Assembly (NCBI GenBank): GCA_920105625.2
Contig: OV050032.1
Location: 199,089,291 to 199,153,290 of the forward strand
Reading direction: 5' to 3'
DNA length: 64,000 nt
Source: Clusia tigrina
Lineage: Eukaryota; Arthropoda; Insecta; Diptera; Clusiidae
Positions 22,139 through 34,499 of this stretch are shown here, one piece after another. The stretch's first letter is position 1. Each line of letters starts with the position of its first letter. A program made the translations under genes and the position numbers. A model generated the notes under the pieces. The model ran no database searches and was not told where the DNA came from. It worked only from the letters and a program-made list of their open reading frames with translations.

Positions 22139-23727
22139 AATTGATTTGTGACAACAACAAATATTTAAAAATATGCAAAAAATTTATTTCAAAAACTAAA
22201 CACAATTTTTTCCCATAAAAAAAAGAGCACTCTTTGGGTATTTGTGACGTCATTAAGAAGTATTTTTCTCTTGGGGCATTTGTGACGTCACAATGACATA
22301 TATTTCTCTTGTAGCTTAACTGCGAGACAATTGAGCATTTCAAACTGCCAATGGAGTAATCTTTTTCTTTTAAAAATTTTGTTCAAAATCTTCCCTCTTT
22401 CCCCCCTCACCCACATCAAGTTTCAAAATAATTCAATAAAAATATAGCAATGAATTAAACCCAAAACGCAATAAATTAAAAATGAAAACAATTTTTTCGA
22501 ATGCGGCACTGAAAGGAAGAGAAGAAGATTAGGACGGAGAGGGGAGACGCAAGCAGCATGTTCGCTGCTCGATCGAACGTTTAACATCGAACTCAACGAT
22601 CTCTGATATAAAAAAGAGCTCATATTACGTTTGTTGTTGTTGTTGTTGTTGTTCGAATTTCCTAACCTGCCTCCCTTCCTCGCTGCCTCATTCCCATTGC
22701 TTCAGATCGAATGTTGTGTGTTATTATAAAATTTATTGTTCACGTGTGTCCCAGCAGGTGTCCGTCCGTTCCAGTGTTTGTATCCAGTGTTTTGAAACAA
22801 GTCTCTTCCTTTTATTTGGTGTTCTTTTTGTGTTTCTTGCGTCTTCCTTTGTGGCGGGCAACATGATCTCTCTTTTAATTGTTGCACGCCGAGATTATTT
22901 CGGCATGTTTCGGTACGGGGCGACCACAATAGACTCCGAGTGTAGGTGTCCGTTGACGCCGCCTCTTGTCACAAAAGCAACGCAGACGACAACGCTAGGT
23001 GTGAAGGCTTAGAGACGAAGAGACAGAGAGAGAGAGAGAGAGCGATACGAATTGTTTGCACCATTGGAGTGGGAAATGGTACGAGTAAAAAATTTCGCAT
23101 TAAGTGTTCAGGATCAAGTTTCCAAACGCTTTAATTGAATCCGCAAAATATTTTGATGTGAAATCTCTGCAATTCTGACGAGATCTGAGTGTGGGGGTGT
23201 GAGAGAAAATCAATTGTTGTTGCCGGTATCAATGAGAAGAATCTCCATTCGCTGCAAAAGCAACGCAAAATACAGAGTGAGCTCGGTTGGTTATACAGGA
23301 ACATGAAGGAAAATTTACTTTGTTTCATTTTGCTCATTTCTCGAGCAGCTGGAAGAGTGGTGAACACGACTCTCGGCAGTTGCTTCAGATTCGTCGATTG
23401 ATGATACGAGACGTTGACAAGCGCTTCGTTTCAATTCTTCCGACAACAATAAAATCCCAGCTCAGAGGAGTGTTCACAATTTGTTGGATTATTCTCACAG
23501 TTTCACTACAGCACTCATATTCATCAATTTCACTGAAACGTCTATTTAAGGATTACCGGGGTTCACATTTTTGTCCTCATTTGAAAATTTAGACCAATTT
23601 GGATTTGGAAAAACTTTACTAGAGGAGAATTTACGAGTCTAATATCCCAAAAAACGAAAAGAAACTAATTTCCAATCAACTACTTCCTGTAATCTATTTC
23701 GAAACTGAAAACTGGCCCCAATATAAA
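22139..23727. other. Intronic DNA, no gene supported
   Basis: Two TGACGTCA palindromes at 22245 and 22283, a GTT run at about 22630-22652, and a purine run GAGAGAGAGAGAGAG near 23027-23041. The stretch 22690-23110 has several open frames without recognisable domains. Confidence 0.45.
22245..22290. promoter_or_regulatory. Pair of TGACGTCA palindromes
   Basis: Exact palindromes at 22245-22252 and 22283-22290, in a duplicated context (TTGTGACGTCA following GGGTAT or GGGCAT). The duplication itself is clear; use as bZIP sites is inferred. Confidence 0.35.
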
Positions 23728-23746
23728 GCCAATATAAAGATTCGCA

Positions 23747-23875
23747 AAGGGCTTTGCATTCTTTGCAAGGGGCTTTACATTCTTTGCAGAGGGGCTTTGC
23801 ATTCTTTCCAGGGAGATTTACATTCGTTATAGGGGGGCTTTGCATTCTTGGCAGGGGGGCTTTGCACTCTTTCGA
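23747..23875. repeat. About 28 bp tandem repeat, 5 copies
   Basis: Units of the type GGGGCTTTGCATTCTTTGCA with variable G runs. Confidence 0.85.
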
Positions 23876-24239
23876 TTCGATTGAAAATTCTCTCAGGTGG
23901 TGGAATCAAGTGACCAACTACTGAAAGTGCCAGGATTATTGACTTCATAGTTCTATAAGTCTTTTCCGCCAGCCATTTAGATAACACTCCCATCATGGTT
24001 GAGGTCTTGAATTGGCCTCCACAAACTCCGCACTTAGCAACATAGTTACAGTGGAACTTGTGAGACTTTCTTTGTAGTGTAACATCGCTCTCCAAGGCGG
24101 GACATTTCCAAAGGTCCCAGACCCAGCATATCTCTGAAGAGGCTAGTCTCTTGATGTCTCCTTGTCGAACGTGGCGCTCCCTTGTAAGTTTACTACAGGA
24201 TAATTTTGTTGAATCCCTCTGATAACTTAAAACTCTTCT
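23876..24239. other. Intronic DNA with a minus-strand open frame of unknown nature
   Basis: A minus frame covers 23775-24287 (170 codons) and includes KCGVCGGQF. Its last third is the 28 bp repeat read through and the rest has no family resemblance I can name; probably not a gene. Confidence 0.35.
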
Positions 24240-24612
24240 GAAGCACAAAGTCATATCATTGGATTGGGTGCTCATGAAGGTCAACAATCTCTCAAAAATC
24301 TTTCTTTAGAGTTAGTTTCATTTGGGGCTACATATAGACTTCGTCGAGTACAAGTACATGAGACCTTATTCGCGACGAGGTCTTTGAAACTACCACAATC
24401 CTACAGGCCCATCAATTCGCACTCTTCCGAAGCACAAAGTCATATCATTGGATTGGGTGCTCATGAAGGTCGACAATCCCTCAGATATCTTTCTTTATAG
24501 TTAGCTTGAGTTGGGGCTGTATACTGACTTCGCCGAATACAAGGATATGAGTCTTTATTCCCGAAGAGGTCTTTGGAACTACCACAATCCTACAGGCCCA
24601 TCAATTCACACT
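24240..24612. repeat. 189 bp direct duplication
   Basis: GAAGCACAAAGTCATATCAT begins at 24240 and again at 24429; the two copies match over nearly their full length with scattered changes. Confidence 0.92.
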
Positions 24613-25139
24613 CTTCCGCCTCAAGTTACATTTAAATGGAAGCTTTTTGATTGGAGCTCTCTTTAGACTGACCCTTTCCAGCTACCTTCTTTACTCTATG
24701 TCCTCGATTTTTTAAACAGTAGATATGGTTACCTTTTTGACATCAGTTCGACGCCCATGGATTTGGATTTACCGGGCTTAACCATTCACTTCCAATTAAA
24801 GGCAGCCCACATGCATAGTGTTGGGGGTCTACTATACCCACTTAAATAGATTCGGAAGTTGGTGTCGATCACATGTGAATAAAAAAGCCAACGCCTCATC
24901 TCCTGTAGAATAACTCCACGATATTCCATTCATCCCGATGGCAATTTGAACCACGCTCCACTCTTCAGGAGGAGCTTCCTATAAAATAATTCTAATGTTT
25001 TTTATGCATTTTTCAATGCTCATAAATTTGTTTCCGAATCCAGCAATGAAACTAATAAGAAGACAAAAGGAATTCATTCGCCTCGGAATATGCCTGAAAA
25101 ACAAATTTAAATTGAAGTGCGGGGTTTGTCAGAAAAGAG
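24613..25139. other. Intronic DNA, nothing recognised
   Basis: Unique sequence without supported feature. Confidence 0.45.
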
Positions 25140-25530
25140 AGGGAAATTTCACAACTCAAATTTAGAAGATTCAGATTTGGTAAATGTTTTAAACTTTGCG
25201 TGGTTTTTCCGGCGGGTTCCACACCTGTAGCACTTTTTCTCATGGATTGTCCGTTGGTGTACGGGATCCACTTCTCATTGGCCATTGCGAGCAAATCAGA
25301 GAAGGCTTTTCTCATGACACAGAAATGAGGTCCACACTATTCACTTATTTCAGTCAAAGAATGTGGCATCCCTGTGTCCAGATTGGCAGGAAACCCAGGC
25401 TTCTTTTAATGCCGAATTCTTCACGAATTATCAATGATCAGCTTCTCAGAAATCTTCACAGTTGTAAAACTTGATTCAGAAGGCCGGAAGGTGGACCATC
25501 CAGATCAAGGCTGAGTTGTTAAAGCAACGT
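25140..25530 (-). pseudogene. Probable second mariner transposase relic
   Basis: Minus-strand translation across frame breaks gives MPHSLTEISE, then MANEKWIPYTNGQSMRKS and VEPAGKTTQ. This order resembles the mariner segment with VPHELTE, the first catalytic motif (TGDEKWIxYxN) and the following GEPA. The catalytic acid position has become asparagine (ANEKW). No ends were found. It is strongly decayed, on the opposite strand to the relic at 18970, and of a lineage different from the element at 7528. Confidence 0.5.
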
Positions 25531-26214
25531 TGCGATATATTCGAGATATTTTGAACAGTTCGGAGAGCAGGAACACAACCCAAAGGAACGTCCTGAATGA
25601 GTTTATGAGCGTTTGTACCACTCCACCCCTTTCTGAAACTCCCATACTCGTATATTAGTCCAAATAAATGTCATTCTAAACAAGATATTTTTTAGAATCA
25701 TCTTTCATATAGCCGAACACTATGTTTGGGTGGGCGTGGCAGTTGACATATGACACCCACATATAGCAATAGGTTTTATACTCCAACTCTGTCCAATTTA
25801 GTTCATAAATTCTATATAGATAAGTTATCGATACACATAAATAGTAGGCGTGGCAGTGATGTTAAGCCGATCATGTTCTCGGCAATATTCTATGCCTTTG
25901 TCATATGTTATGTCAAAGTCCGTTGAAAAGCACAAGTCTCCAGTGAGACAATTTCAGTAATTGTGGGCGTGGCAAGTGATTTATTCGTCCCTTATATTCA
26001 CTACAAAATTATATCATTATATCAGAGGTATAAGTTTAACTGAGGTAATTTCACACGTAAATGAGGTCTTTAAAGTCATTTATATGAAATGTGGGCGTGT
26101 CTCTTAGCCCACCCATTACTTATTTATGACTTTATACGCCTATATACTAATTCACAACAAATTTCGTTCACAAATCCTACAAAGATCCTAAGGCATGAGT
26201 CAATAGTTTGGTAG
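25531..26214. other. Intronic DNA with recurrent GGGCGTGG motifs
   Basis: GTGGGCGTGG or TAGGCGTGGC words recur (25730, 25847, 25965, 26090), with related ones at 26616, 34981, 35161 and 44442. They look like decayed dispersed repeats that I cannot classify. Confidence 0.4.
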
Positions 26215-26545
26215 TACTTTAGACCCTGGTATGAACCAACTACGTAGAGTAGTGGTAGTTTAGACCCTGGTATGAACCCACTATGTATCACCATAGAGTA
26301 GTAGTAGTTAAGATCCTGATATGAACCTACTGTATATCACCATAGAGTAGTAGTAGTTTAGACCCTGGTATGAACCAACTGTATATCACCATAGAGTAGT
26401 AGTAGTAGTTTAGACCCTGGTATGAACCCACTATGTATCACCATAGAATAGTAGTAGTTTAGACCCTGGTATGAACCAACTGTATATCACCATAGAGTAG
26501 TAGTAGTAGTTTAGACCCTGTATGAACCAACTGTATATCACCCAA
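26215..26545. repeat. About 50 bp tandem repeat, 7 copies
   Basis: TAGACCCTGGTATGAACCAA recurs at intervals of 41, 49, 49, 52, 49 and 52 bp; the differences come from the number of GTA units in GTAGTAGTAG. Confidence 0.92.
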
Positions 26546-28044
26546 GAGTTTTTTATTAAACCATGAATGGAATCCAGCTGCGGTCATTTTAAATGACCCG
26601 TCAATGAATAATAGATGGGCGTGTCCTTTAGCCGTTTAGAGTTCATATAGAAATGTTGTTCTATCTTAAGCCTAAGCCAAGGGAAAAAATTTGGTTATAG
26701 GTGTTCTATAAGGGCATAGCTAAATGGGGCCAGGAAGTGGCTCTGGTCAAAAAATGCACATGTGGCCATATGTACCACGCCTCTTGTACGTAATGGAAGG
26801 GTATAAAATAATGTTTGCTCGTTTCTTTGCTGACACACCTGGCAGGGAGTGTAGACAAGGAGGATGAAGCGGACGATGATGACGACGTGGAGGACGAGAA
26901 CGACTGACGACTGCTGTGTGCGACGCAAGCGCATTTGTTTCAGCAAAAGTGAAACGATTGCCTGCTGCGTTTGCGGATGCGCATGCGCACAATGTCAATG
27001 TCAGTTCGTATAAATGAAAATTTTGTTATTAAATGAAGATGAAGGCGCAGATTAAAAATGTGAGGAGAGGACGACGACGACGCTGAGGAAGAAGGAGCCA
27101 CAAGAGGTAAACAACGAAAAGGTCTACAACAACAACAACAACAACAGCAGCAGCAGCAACAACAACAACAACAACGGCAGCAGCAGCAACAACAACATCA
27201 ACTACGACTAATAACAACCGTACATTGTGTAGATATAGACTCTGACTAGCAATGGACGCGTTATACGAGCATGTACTAAGGTAGTAGTAGACTTAGTCGT
27301 AGTGTGGCGGGCGTATGTGCAACAGCAATACAATAACAACAACACCACCAACAACAACACCAACAACAAGAAGAACAACAGCACAAGAAGAACAACAAGT
27401 CGAGGCCGTACCACAAACAAACAAACGAACGTTTTATCATGTTAATTGCTTTCGACTTGGCTGAGACTGGTTCGTTTGCTGGTATTCTCTGCTGTGTGTG
27501 CCTCTGGGGTGCTCCTCGCTTCCCATCGACTGGAGGATTTTAATTTACATATTTAGGAACAAAATAAAAAGAACACACAAAAACTAAACATGCAAAACTG
27601 AATGAAAAAAATGGATATGCTAAAAGTTTAAGTGGGTGTCAAACCATAAGAAAGGAAGCGTGTCATAATAACATAACGTAATGGACATAAATTTGCTGTA
27701 TTTTGATTGATTTTAAGTCACTCGCTCTACTCCTCCGGTGAACACGTTGGCGCTGTTGGGTTGCTGGACCCAACGCACGACTGTTGCATTTGGTCTACGA
27801 CGTCGGCGTGGAGTGTGCGGCCGGCGGCCTGCAGGAAAACCCAATTAGCAGAGCAGTAGTTTCACCGGTTTGTAGTCGATATATTTACCAGCATTTCAAC
27901 CATTAGTTTAAAGCCCAAAGCCCCACGAACAGTTGGCAACGGAACAGCCACACGAGCTCTGACCGCCAGCCAAATCTTTCGATAGCCGCATATTGAATTG
28001 TCGCATGTACGCTTAGAAATACAGTTGCAAATTAATGCGAATCA
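26546..28044. other. Intronic DNA with CAA/CAG runs
   Basis: CAA/CAG runs at about 27125-27200 and 27325-27395. A unique CpG-containing block lies at about 27700-28020 (TTGGCGCTGTTGGG ... GCGGCCGGCGGCC) with no coding sign. Confidence 0.5.
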
Positions 28045-29805
28045 CTTCTCTGGATATAGTCACCCCCCATAGACCTCTCTGGATGTAGTCACCCCTCATA
28101 GACCTCTCTGGATGTAGTCACCCCCCATAGACTTCTCTGGATATAGTCACCCCCATAGACTTCTCTGGAAATAGTCACCCCCCATAGACCTCTCTGGATG
28201 TAGTCACCCCCCATAGACTTCTCTGGATATAGTCATCCCCCATAGACTTCTCTGGAAATAGTCACCCCCCATAGACCTCTCTGGATGTAGTCACCCCCAT
28301 AGACCTCTCTGGATATAGTCACCCCCCATAGAACTCTCTGGATATAGTCACCCCCCATAGACCTCTCTGGATGTAGTCACCCCCCATAGACCTCTCTGGA
28401 TATAGTCACCCCCATAGACCTCTCTGGATATAGTCACCCCCATAGACTTCTCTGGAAATAGTCACCCCCCATAGACATCTCTGGATGTAGTCACCCCCCA
28501 TAGACCTCTCTGGATATAGTCACCCCCCATAGAACTCTCTGGATATAGTCACCCCCATAGACTTCTCTGGAAATAGTCACCCCCATAGACCTCTCTGGAT
28601 GTAGTCACCCCCCATAGACTTCTCTGAATATAGTCATCCCCCATAGACTTCTCTGGAAATAGTCACCCCCCATAGACCTCTCTGGATATAGTCACCCCCA
28701 TAGACTTCTCTGGAAATAGTCACCCCCCATAGACCTCTCTGGATGTAGTCACCCCCCATAGGCTTCTCTGGATATAGTCACCCCCCATAGACTTCTCTGG
28801 AAATAGTCACCCCCCATAGACCTCTCTGGATATAGTCACCCCCCATAGACTTCTCTGGAAATAGTCACCCCCCATAGACCTCTCTGGATGTAGTCACCCC
28901 CCATAGACCTCTCTGGATGTAGTCACCCCCCATAGACTTCTCTGGATATAGTCACCCCCCATAGACCTCTCTGGATGTAGTCACCCCCCCATAGACTTCT
29001 CTGGATATAGTCATCCCCCATAGACTTCTCTGGAAATAGTCACCCCCCATAGACCTCTCTGGATATAGTCACCCCCATAGACTTCTCTGGAAATAGTCAC
29101 CCCCCATAGACCTCTCTGGATGTAGTCACCCCCCATAGGCTTCTCTGGATATAGTCACCCCCCATAGACTTCTCTGGAAATAGTCACCCCCCATAGACCT
29201 CTCTGGATGTAGTCACCCCCCATAGACTTCTCTGGATATAGTCACCCCCCATAGACTTCTCTGGCTATAGTCACCCACCATAGACTTCTCTGGATATAGC
29301 CACCCCCCATAGACTTCTCTGGATATAGCCACCCCCCATAGACTTCTCTGGATATAGTCACCCCCCATAGACTTCTCTGGATATAGTCACCCCCCATAGA
29401 CTTCTCTGGATATAGTCATCCCCCATAGACTTCTCTGGATATAATCACCCCCCATAGACTTCTCTGGCTATAGTCACCCCCCATAGACTTCTCTGGATAT
29501 AGTCACCCTCCATAGACTTCCCTGGATATAGTCACCCCCCATAGACTTCTCTGGGTATAGTCACCCCCCATAGACCTCTCTGGATGTAGTCACCCCCCAT
29601 AGACTTCTCTGGATATAGTCATCCCCCATAGACTTCTCTGGATATAATCACCCCCCATAGACTTCTCTGGCTATAGTCACCCCCCATAGACTTCTCTGGA
29701 TATAGTCATCCCCCATAGACTTCTCTGGCTATAGTCCCCCCCATAGACTTCTCTGGATATAGTCACCCCCCATAGACTTCTCTGGCTATAGTGACCCCCC
29801 CATAG
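28045..29805. repeat. 28-29 bp tandem repeat, about 60 copies
   Basis: Unit TCTCTGGATATAGTCACCCC plus CCATAGACT. Variants at one position (GGATATAG, GGATGTAG, GGAAATAG, GGCTATAG) alternate in repeating order, which shows higher-order duplication; C-run length varies from four to seven. Minus-strand frames are read-through of the repeat. Confidence 0.97.
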
Positions 29806-31120
29806 AGTTGTCTCTGCATATGCCCACACAAAGGAATATATCTCCACCCACCTACACACAGATATAGTAGCATACACATACGTAGGGGGACAACCTTGGA
29901 GTACTCCCCGTAGTCTCCAAGCAGAGATTTCATTGCTCCCTGGAGTACTCCCTTTGGCCGACTTTTTACATAGCCACATCCTTTGAGGGGAGGTCAGAGC
30001 GAAAAGCTAAAAAGATGTTTTTTCTGAGAGAAACCCCTGTTTTGTCTGAGAGAACTCCCTTTGACATCATCTCAAGACACACACTGACACAGGATCAGCT
30101 GTGTAAGCACCCAAGAAATCGAATTCAGAGAGTCGCCTCTCTCCAATGGGGTTTCAAAGCTATCATTAGAAACATTCTACAGTCGAACAGTGATTAAAAG
30201 GACGTTTAATCGAGCTGTCGAACCAGGATTGGCCCCTAGTAACGGAATGGAATTTGGATTACTTCGTGAACTCCCAGAAAACTATACAAAGAAGATGTAA
30301 AAGCACAATTTTCACAGCTGTGATCCTTTCTGGCAAATCTCACTTCTCTTCCAAATAACGCCCAATTCGCATTCTACGAAATTTCTCAATTTTATATATT
30401 TAAATTACTCCAAACGATGATGAGCTTGGAGAATCGTTTTTCCATCTGCGATATGAATAGAATAAGATTCCATCTAAACAAATTCAGTGTAATTGCGGCA
30501 GTTCACAGCGACTTGTGGAACGTTCCGTGCTTATTTCAATGCCGAGGTCATTAGGGCACCGCCATCGTCCTGGCTAAACTTTCCCTGATTCCATCACAGT
30601 AAATACGTGCAATCATTATGGAAATTATCTGGAACTACGTAAAGAGAGGTTCTACATAAACAGAATTAAAATGCAATAAGCTATTGACAAAGTTTCCCAT
30701 CTCCAGTGTTATTGCTTATTGGGATGATTCCAATGAAAGACGATATAGTCACGAATTAAAATAATGTGGAAAACAAAGAATATGTTGTGCTACTCGGCGG
30801 CCCTCTTTATGACAACCACCTGGAATAGTAAGGACATCATTGTCTTCAATTCCAAAATCACATTTTGAAAATGTTATTAAATTGCATATGCCAGACTTAT
30901 CTCAATTGGGTCTTGGACGGGAGTGGAACAAAAATATTCTTCAAAAATTGTTCCAATCATGATTTGCAAGGTGCTTTCAACCAGCGTAGATCGGACAGTT
31001 GTGATCACATGGATCATTAATGACTAATGTAGCATGACACAAAAGATCTTTGAGGTCGCAGTGTCGGCCTTGGGACAAACTACTAAAGCTAAATTATTAT
31101 TATTAGTACAGAAGATCACC
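29806..31120. other. Intronic DNA, no gene supported
   Basis: Unique sequence. Near 29875-29960 the word TTGGAGTACTCCC and its variant CTGGAGTACTCCC occur in a small duplication. No domain-bearing frame. Confidence 0.45.
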
Positions 31121-33319
31121 GAACCGTTTTGGAACTACATCTGTGAACGAACCAATGAAATTCTTCACAAAATGTATACTATTCTCCAAACAAAGTTGGT
31201 AGATAATCCAATCGTGATATACTCAAGGTGTTTCCTCAACTATTCACGGCATACAAAGCACTTTCTCAATCATTTTATAACTGATTCCGGAATGATTCTT
31301 CCATATCCAACGACTTTTATAGGCACCTCTGGAACCCAATTAATGTTCAGTCATTTTCATCACTCTCGGCAACTTCCTCGCTGAATCTCAAAAATGTTTC
31401 TCATCAATGCCTTGTGTGGTTACGATTAGTTCGACGAATTACGTCTCTCTCTCTCTCTCCAATTTGCTTATGAATAATCTATTGAGAATCTGCAGATATA
31501 GACATGGATAATGGCAGGCAGCGACAACCAGGAACAATTTTATATTTAAATCTTGAGTAGCAATCAAGAAAAGGGTCTTGGAACTTACCCACATAGAAGA
31601 TGAGCTCGGTTCCTTCTTTGCTCTGTGCAGTTTACAGGGAATGCCGGTTCCGTTCACTCATTCCGATAATCCTCAGACAAAGCTTCACTGAAGTAGTTCC
31701 GAATGTTCGGGTGTTGACTCCAGAAGGACGGACGGACAGCGCTAAATCAACTTGGGAACGGCCGCTGGGCAAGATTGTACACACTCGCGTGGAGGCAGAA
31801 CACTTGTTTCGTACTTTACTTGACTTGCTTCAAACCAATCACGGAGCCATTGATTTTCCTCAAAATTGTTTCGTGCTCGATTCTGAATTATATTTTTCAG
31901 TATTCAAAGTTGAAGCACATAAAACAGAAGTTTATTCCAGAAATAAATCGAAATAATTATCCTGCCCTGTCCGTAAAAGGACGCTAGGGGCAGGATAATT
32001 ATTTGAAGGTCCTTCCATCAAGACTGGAAGGTAATATTTTTTCATATAATTATTTTTTTATAAATTGGAAGTCCTTTCTCATCATTTGCCTACAGGACCA
32101 AATGGCCTGCTCCAGTAGCGGAATGGCGCCGGTCACTTCGAATACAATAACCCTATTGCTGCAACAACCGCCAAAACTGCAGCATCAGTTACAGTATCCA
32201 CAATGTCCCTATAACCGAGTACTTCCTCACCAATCGCGTTCCAAGCGCGTTCCAAGCGCGTTCCAAGCGCGGCCCAGGCGCGGTCCAGGTGTGTGCCTAG
32301 CGCGATTTTACCGCGACCAAACCGAACTATGCTCAAAAGTGGCCTCGTAGTGTGTAGAATAAAGATAAATTTGCTTTTGTTGTTTATATGAGTACATCGA
32401 ATATAAATAAATGTATATAATAATATAAATGAATCCTTTCCGAGTCTTGTTGTCCTTTAAAAATGGTGTTGGGGATTGAACTCTTCAGGGGTCGGCTTCA
32501 GAGCTGGACAAATTGTGAATTTAAATTTAATTTCAATTGCTGAAGGACCCACGCAGCTCCAAGTAGTTTAATCTCCTTTAAATTTTAGTTTCTTAAAGGA
32601 TTCCTTCGGTCTGTTTTGTAGCTTGATCCTGCACCGCTGGCGCTGTTCGGCCTACACTGGAAGGAATGGAAAATAGAGCAGCCGCCTCTACAATTTGACT
32701 GCTGCTCACCAATTATTTGGTTTCACAAATCGGAAGCTTCATGTGAGGACTGGGTCCCTGCTAAGCCCACTGTTGAGTCTCGTGCTGGCTGGAAGCGCAT
32801 TGTCACACTAGCATAGGTGCCTTCTTAGAGCTACCCAAGCTTTACTACAATTATTGATAGAATATGGTAGTCTGGGAATCATGAAGGGAATGGATTCGCT
32901 TCATGCCTCATTATCCCAATTTTTATCGCCTTCTCTGGTGTTGCCACTCATTTGGAGCATATTTGGAAATGGAATTCCACACGCATCGGTTGACGAAAGG
33001 ATTTAGGTTACATTTGTAGATGTGCGAAGTGATGTCTGCAGTTTTCTAAGTCGCTTGTTCTTCCTTTCCGTGATTTCACCTTCTTGCTGGGCAACGAGTT
33101 CGTAGGTGTATTTACTACACAGATTTTGTATGGATCAAGTGTTCCTCTGGCATTCTTAGGCCTTCCCGTCGTGGATCTTTGCCGGTCCTAGACTATCTCA
33201 ATCAAGAGCTTCTAGCCATTAATCGCTCACCAAGTAGATTAGTGTCCCATTTCCCGTCATTATTATCTCATACACGTATTTTCAGCTCATCGAACGACGC
33301 AGGCAATTCAATTCCACGA
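31121..33319. repeat. 2.2 kb duplicated segment, copy A
   Basis: From GAACCGTTTTGGAACTACAT (31121) to GCAGGCAATTCAATTCCA (about 33318) this segment matches 36096-38294 almost base for base, with a few substitutions and small length changes. It contains a 17 bp perfect hairpin, a short CGCGTTCCAAG repeat (three units here, four in copy B) and a 118-codon + frame (31600-31956) present in both copies. No reverse transcriptase, transposase, terminal repeats or target duplication was recognised, so it may be a segmental duplication or an unknown non-coding element. Confidence 0.93.
31951..32004. other. Perfect 17 bp inverted repeat (hairpin) in copy A
   Basis: Arms AAATAATTATCCTGCCC (31951-31967) and its exact reverse complement (31988-32004). 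The 20 nt loop holds a further GTCC / GGAC pairing around GTAAAA. Confidence 0.95.
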
Positions 33320-34369
33320 CACTTCCTCAAGCACATGTCATCTAATCAGCGAATTCATCAGTGGCTTCACCGTTGATTGTGGTGCTCTGACTGCACCTCG
33401 TCCTCTTAAATGTTTCTGTTGATCTTTTCGCCACTTTCTATTGCCGTCGTGATCGTTTGCCACTAATCCACTCACTCAAATTGGCACACATTACGTGCTA
33501 TCTTTCCACCTGGTTCCCGGCCGCGTGGATAGCCTCGTCGCAAGCCCTCAAATCGAATTTAATTTAAGCATGGCAAGTCAAACAATTTCATGCACAAACA
33601 AATTTACAAGGCTTAAAGGCCTTTCGCTTTAATTAAAAGAGAATTGCCATTTAGTTGAACCGGTTGGATTAAAAACGTACCAGAGAGAGAGCGGCACTTG
33701 CTCGTAGTAGCGACGGACACATTGCCAGCCCCGGCCCCAGTCCCAGCCCCAGCCAAGCAGCAACATATCAACTTTGTCGCTAATAATTTCCGCGTTTAAA
33801 TCCTTTTACTAATATTGGCCAACAAAAAATTAATTGCTTCTGCAGATAAGCCAGTTTCTTAAAAGCCCATACACTCGTTCCCAGCCAGATTGCGCGCTGC
33901 AATGGGGCGCAGTGAGCTGCGGCCAAGTGTGCTGATGTGACGCGAGGTGGGCCACTTAATAACTTAATGCAAATATTGCTTAAACTGGCCGAGTGACTGC
34001 ACTGCGAAGGCAGCGAACAAGTTTTTGGGCATTCAAATAATCTGCAAAAATAGAGAAGGGCAGTGGGATGCGCTTAGGAGGCTGGAGGCAGGTCACCTAA
34101 GAAGAAGTTCTAAAGATATGTTTCTTACATGAAAGTGTGTTCAAAAGAGAGGCAATATCGCAATCTAACACCCCAGCAGGGAAAATTAGACCAACTTCAA
34201 CGAGTGTAATCGGCCCTAACAGGGTATTATACAGAGACGGTGCTAGAAATACTGTTTGCGGCACTAACAAGCAAGAAACAAAGCAAATGATAACATTAAC
34301 AAAAGCGTTGAATGGTTGGAAATATCTTCCATGTGTGAAATAACACAAAACTTCTCCCCCTCTTTATAC
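33320..34369. other. Unique intronic block
   Basis: Spacer between the 2.2 kb copies. 33560-34010 has mixed base composition with homeodomain-type TTAATTAA/TTAATT words and CpGs and looks like possible regulatory DNA; no gene seen. Confidence 0.4.
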
Positions 34370-34499
34370 ACTCTCTCTATATATATCCATATACTCGTAT
34401 ATACTGATATCTCAAACAATATGCATATATCTTCCATTCTTCCTCGATATTTTTCTCTTTATGTCGGCTTAGCTTACACACGGGCCTCTCTAACTATCT

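Noticed and set aside
20685..22151. 488-codon open frame rich in L, S, F and Y
   Set aside because: It is the read-through of a pyrimidine tract in which stop codons cannot easily occur; all three frames are open there.
23775..24287. 170-codon minus-strand gene
   Set aside because: Part of it is a 28 bp repeat, and the rest lacks any family resemblance or splice structure.
28045..29805. CRISPR-like array (29 bp repeats)
   Set aside because: There are no unique spacers between units and the DNA is from an insect; it is a minisatellite.
31600..31956. 118-codon frame shared by both 2.2 kb copies
   Set aside because: The flanking non-coding DNA is equally conserved between the copies, so the shared frame is no evidence of coding; no domain is recognised.
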